Source: Vanilla planifolia
Taxonomy: Eukaryota > Streptophyta > Magnoliopsida > Asparagales > Orchidaceae
Direction of reading: 5' to 3'
Assembly: GCA_023846275.1 (NCBI GenBank)
Contig: CM043877.1
Span: forward strand, 13,065,107-13,129,106
DNA length: 64,000 nucleotides
The translations under genes were made by a program, and so were the position numbers. Below the pieces are notes generated by a model that worked only from the letters and a program-made list of their open reading frames with translations, did no database searches and was not told the DNA's origin. Positions 56,301 through 62,300 of the stretch are shown piece by piece (position 1 is the stretch's first letter; the number at the start of each line of letters is the position of its first letter).

Positions 56301-59300
56301 CAAGCTAGACCATAATTCACAATATATTCTTAACTCAATACACATATATATGGTTTATTAGACTTACAGAAACAATCTCATTCACAAATTTCATGATTAA
56401 ATAATAAATCTGAATGAATACTGGAATCTAATTATCATGTGTTCTCATGTTAATTACTAATGATCTACATACGGAAATAAATAGCAATTCTACATATACA
56501 TAGTACATGTCAACGCAGAAGGCCCATGATCTTACATTCGTTCATACAGTAACTTCTGATCATTTTGCAGACTGAAGGATAAACAGATGGCGGAAGTGCA
56601 AGATAAAATAATCTATATGAGGTTCGAGTTTGACTGTTTTTTGAGGATTCCTGCTCTGAAATTTCCTTGTTTAATGATTGAAACCCTTCTCCACTGTCGT
56701 AAGAACCATTTACATATCTTATCTGCAAATTGGTAAAACATTTAGTAATCAAACATGAATATCTTTTGAGAATGCAAACAGAGCAAGACTTTCCAGTTGC
56801 AGAAACTTTGTCAAATAATCTAACTCTGTCGAGTCTTCATTTCCTTTACTAAGATAGCTGCAAATATATTCAGCATCATATATTCATTAGCTTCGCATTG
56901 TGAAAACAGAAAAGATTACATTGCTGTAATAAGCATATTAAGTCTTGTTTAATAATTACATCAACATAAAAATATTATGTTTAACAACAAAGAGAAACAA
57001 TTCAACTTAACCCTCACAATCCCACCACAAAATAATGCAAACACAAATAAACAGGCTTCCCAGGGGGCACACTTGAATGGTGGAATATATCACATCATCA
57101 ACTCGTTTGTGTATACCCTGTTTATTCCTTCAATGTCCATCAGGCCATCAGTATGCATTTATCATTTTCTTTTATTTTTTGTATGGTCATCAATCTATTA
57201 TAGGTTCAGTATGCTTTCAAGAACAAAAATCATTTCAAGAAATTTTTCTTAATATGAATGCAATTGACTTGGTAAAAAACAAGTGTTATGAGAACAAAGA
57301 TTAAGAGGTTTTTCTTTTTGGAATTGTACTTCATTTGACCCATTACAAAGAGTTTAAATTGGAGAAGTGCCAGAATTGAGAAATCTATAAAATTATTATT
57401 TTTTAATGTTTAAACAAGCTAAACTACATAAAATGTTAGATGAAGCCTTAACAAATTAGGATAAAATAAATTATATAATATGGTACTCAACCTATGTAAA
57501 GCATTATAAATCATGCATTAGACGTTATGAATTCGGCTTGAAGTTGAGTAGCCAAAAGCAATCCATATATAAAAGAAAACAAGGAACCCAATAATGGGAG
57601 ACTTGAATGCATGATACCAAGAGTCCTCTTTTATATGAAAAAGTGAACTTATTTGAGACTTGTTTTTAAAAGGTAACCAAACAAACCACTTAAGTATAAT
57701 AATCAAAAATAAAATAAGACGACACAAATAATTTTATGTGGTTAGGCCAAGAATAGTATGCATCCATAGCATGAGGAAAATCTCAAGATCAAATATCAAG
57801 ATTATCTTCAAATAAGGGAAAACAATCAATAATTAAAGCACTTTACAAAAATATCATAAAGAGAAAATAAGAGAGATCTCACCAAATATAAAAGTCGATC
57901 TCACATCTAAGTTTAACCCAAGTCATCACACAAATATAATCTTCTTCTTTCCATTCTATTTCTCAAGAATCACAATCTAGATAAGATAAGTTGAAAGTTA
58001 AATCATTGCTGATGAAATAGCTTTAACAAATAGCCCAAAACCTCGTTTTTCTTCTATGTTCTTTTTGCCACTTTAAGCTCCCTTTAGTCATACAAACTAA
58101 AATCCTTGCATATCTTGAATGTTTATCCTTCTTTTTAATTAATTAATCCATTAAAAATAAATGATTATATCTATAGGTTAAAAATCATATAAAAGTTTCT
58201 AAAAAAATCACTCAAGATATTGGCATTACATGATCAACTAAAATTAATTATATTTGATTTAGTAAAGCAAAACAATGGACATTCTCCTTTTTATTTTAAA
58301 TAAGATAATATTCAACAAATTTTTCTCTTTATTTTAAATTCTTGATCTTATAAAATAGAGTTGATATTAACCATCAAATTATCACAACTTTTCTTCACTC
58401 AAAGCCCTGAAGGACATCAACAAATGCAAACTCTAAGTCCTGGCATTGCTTTAACTTGTCAACTGGTATAACCTTAGTAAGCATATCGACAAAATTACAT
58501 GTTTTATGAATCTTCAAGACTAAAATATCACCACTTAATATTCTCTCTAATAAAGTGATAGTTAGCATTAATATGTTCGGTTCTTTTTATCTGATTTGAC
58601 CTCATGCAAGATACAAACCACTATGACTATCATAATAAATAATCGAACAATCCCATAATAGCTCCGCCACAAGCACAAACTAAATCTCTCAACCAACTGG
58701 TTCCTTTGGTTGCTTCAATAAGTGCCATATATTGCATCTCAATAGAAAAAGATGTTGTAGGCTATGAAGAAACCATTCAATTGATGACAAGATCTACAAG
58801 AAAAAATAAATATTTTATCTAAGACCTTCAGCTATCCCACTCTTCAACATAATCTAAATTGACAAAACCAATAACACCATCAATTAAAACTTTCATGTCA
58901 TAAAGAAAACGCAAATTTATAATGTCCCTCAAGTATCTCAAAACTTGTTTCATGACTTCCCAATGATTCTTACAAGGATTATCCATGAATTTATTAATAA
59001 TACTAATAATATGTGAACTATCAAAATGAGTATATATCATGGAATACATAACACTCCTTATTACACTTATATAAGACACGTGAGACATTTAGCACTAAAG
59101 AAGGTGGAAAATAATTGTCAAATGATATCTCAAAAGTGAAATCACTAGACAATTATCAACTCATAGAAAGTTTTAAATGGAGAGATACAAAGAGAAATAA
59201 CCTCACATTAGATAATGAGACAATAATTCTAGTTATTTATATGAAACATAATCTTAAAATATAGAGATGTCTTTTGAAAAAAAGCCAACTTTTGTTGATA

Positions 59301-62300
59301 GGATCATTAAAGAGAGACAATAACTCACACAATAAGGCCAGGTCAAATACAATAGTAGCACATTTTTCTGCTTAATCTAACTAAGGAAACAAAGCTAGTA
59401 CTTAATATGATTGGAGCTTGCCACAAGTGTTGTCACCAAAAGAGGGGGTCATTGTAGTGTGTAGAGTCACAGAGCAGTCATCACTAATAAGAAGTTATCA
59501 TTGTGGGACACAAAGCCATCCTAGGAAAAGGTTAGCAAAGGAGCCATCGTGTGGAGAACAACTTGGCTTTTGTGCTCCAATCAAGGCAACTCAGTCAATG
59601 TGTGGTCAAGGGACTCTGTTGAGGGGAGGGTGAGTTTTACAATGAATGAAGACTCAACAATTGAGGTTTTTGAATGGTGAGGACCTTGACAAGTTAAGGA
59701 TTGTAAAGGTGAGGCATTGGGAGAAGCAACTAAGGAGAAAAAGGTTGAAGTAACTCAATTGAAAAAGCTAGATAACGCTAAGCCATGTAAAAAAGCTTAG
59801 GACTTTTGATTGAATGCTTCGATACCACATAAACAAGAAAAGTTTATCATTTCAATTAACCTTAAAAGAAGAACTAGTATTATAAGGACTAGCCCAAGAG
59901 ATACAAAATGAGCTCAAAAAAGAAATATCCATTACTACACAAATCATTAGACCTATTAATTATGCCTTAATATCAATGGAAAATATTGCATATTCTTATA
60001 CTTGAATTTTTTTACTATTGTCACTATTGCCCTAATTCATGTTATAGACTTTAGTTTTAAGCTGAAATCTGATTTGGCCCATTCTAGAACGGTTTCATTT
60101 CAACCCAATTCAATTTAAAACTAAGCTCAAAAAAATTAATTTCTACCCAAAGGTATTGCTAATGATTTACAAGATTTTTCACATATTTCAAACATTGGAA
60201 AACTTAGCATAGTGGTTAAGCCATAGTTTAATAATAACTAGATAAAAAATGAGATCTTGTTTTCAATTCCTAATATTTTCAAAGTTTTACCTTTGTCCAA
60301 GTATTGTCTTAAAATTTAAAATATTAGTTTTTATAAAATAAATTCCAAATTATTGTAGTATAACCTTTGTGAAAAGAGTTTTATATTTACAAGGTGTTTT
60401 TTTTATTCTTTGTGACAACATTTTTTATTTTTTATTTTGTACATAAGTAAAAAAGTAAAAAAGTAAAAAAATAAGCTAAATTCTAAGTAAAACTAATATA
60501 GATATTGAGTGAATAATAGAATGGAGATATTTCCTTTTTTATAATAAAGGTGTTTGTTAGTATTTCTCAAATATTTTTAATTTTATTTTTAAAAATTGAG
60601 TTTCCTATTTTTTAATTCATTTTTAAATAAAACCAATTTAAACCTTTGGCTTTATATAGTATTTTACCTAACAATCATATTAAGAAAGATATTAAGCAAA
60701 GATAAAATTTAAAAATTCCAACAAAAATAAACACTTTAAATACCAAAAATAGTTGTACTTAAATATTTAATACTATATTTTAAATTTTATTCATTTAATA
60801 ATATATTTTATTAAATATAAGTATGATAAATTAATTTTAAATTTTAATATATATATATATATATATTAAAAAATAAACTTTTGAATTTCTTACTTTTTAA
60901 AAAATAAAATTTATTTAAAAACCCTTAACTAAAAAATGACCAAATTAGAACAAAAACTATCATTGAAACAAACAAAAATCACCAAAACTCTTATTATGGT
61001 CAAAGTATCGAAATCGAAACTTGGAACCTTGATTCCCATTGTATTTCACAATATCTGGTATAGCTATAGATCAATTAGTCCTTGTATCACAAATAATACA
61101 ATTCTATCTAAAGATATATCCAACAAACTGAAGCCCCATTTTAAGAAACCAAATCTCCTCAAAAAGGCAGAAGTGTTATTGATAACATCCTCTTTGCCAA
61201 AAACTCATCCACTACCTACCAAAAAATGAAGGAAAAAAATATGGCTTGCAAGCTTAAATTGACAAAATTAGCTTTTGACTATAATATAACCAATCTTCTC
61301 ATGAAAATTGATGCTAATACTATTGTTCACTTAATAACTCCTTTGATTGACCTTTGATCTCCTGAAAGGAATTAAAATTTTCTTAGTTAAATGCCATTAT
61401 CTCCAATATTTTCATAGTATGCATCTTTGCTGCAGACTTCCCAGCCAACATGAGAGTTTAAAATAGTTGAAAAAATATTTTTGATGAATCTCGTCCCCAT
61501 AGAAACCTTATGGAAATCATAAACTTGGAAAAAGGGCACCATCCTTACATTAGGCCTTAAATTTGAGCTCATCTCAAAAGCCTGGAATGCAATTGCTTCC
61601 CTCTACACTTCAGCTGGTACCTTCTTATAACCCTGGATGCTTCAACTTACTTCTCAAGGAAACAAATCATCCTTATTCATGCCTCTCCCATCATTCTGTT
61701 TTCCAAAAGTGGCCATGTTTATTCCTATTTCTTTTCGACCTTGGCTTTAACGAATTCTTTATCTATAACATGGAACAAGCTTCAACTAGATGTTCTGTTT
61801 TCCAGGGCCCCAAGTCATTGTGGAAACATGTAACCAACACTTATCTGCTTCAACTTTTTCAATTTGCCACATTTCAAAACCTGCAGGTTAGATTAACATA
61901 ATTTTGGCTTTTTCTAAGTTGTATATTAATGTATCACTTACCATATGCCTTTCTCAGCCTTTTGGCTAAGATCAATTGTAGTATCACTTACCGTCCACAA
62001 GCTCCATAGGTTATTCACCCACCCTGCTACGGATTGCTTTCATATCTTGTACCTTTATAATTACTTCTGCAATTCTTACTTGATTACCTCTCAAATTCTC
62101 ACCTGCTGGAAATTTTAGGTTGGAAATTTTACTTAGGTATCTTATTCAGGGTTTCAGTGCAGAAGTGAGAATTTTGAATGCTCACTTAAATTCTAGATTT
62201 TTTACTTCTTTTATGGTTTAATAAATGTTGGTTTCAAAAGTCTTTATTGAAACTATAGCTGACTTCCCACTGCCATCTTTTAGACAATCTTCTATCTCAA

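Noticed and set aside
56789-56793. Alternative GT donor four bases downstream (GAAA|GTCTTG)
   Set aside because: Adds four bases and shifts the frame before the conserved RLFYLALPP block.
56794-56857. Pseudogene status for the whole G6PDH locus
   Set aside because: All 14 exons keep frame, conserved motifs and normal splice sites except one GA donor. One odd donor is not enough to call the gene dead.
61563-61901. 112-codon open frame next to the U2 fragment
   Set aside because: No motif, no splice context, and within an intron; probably chance.
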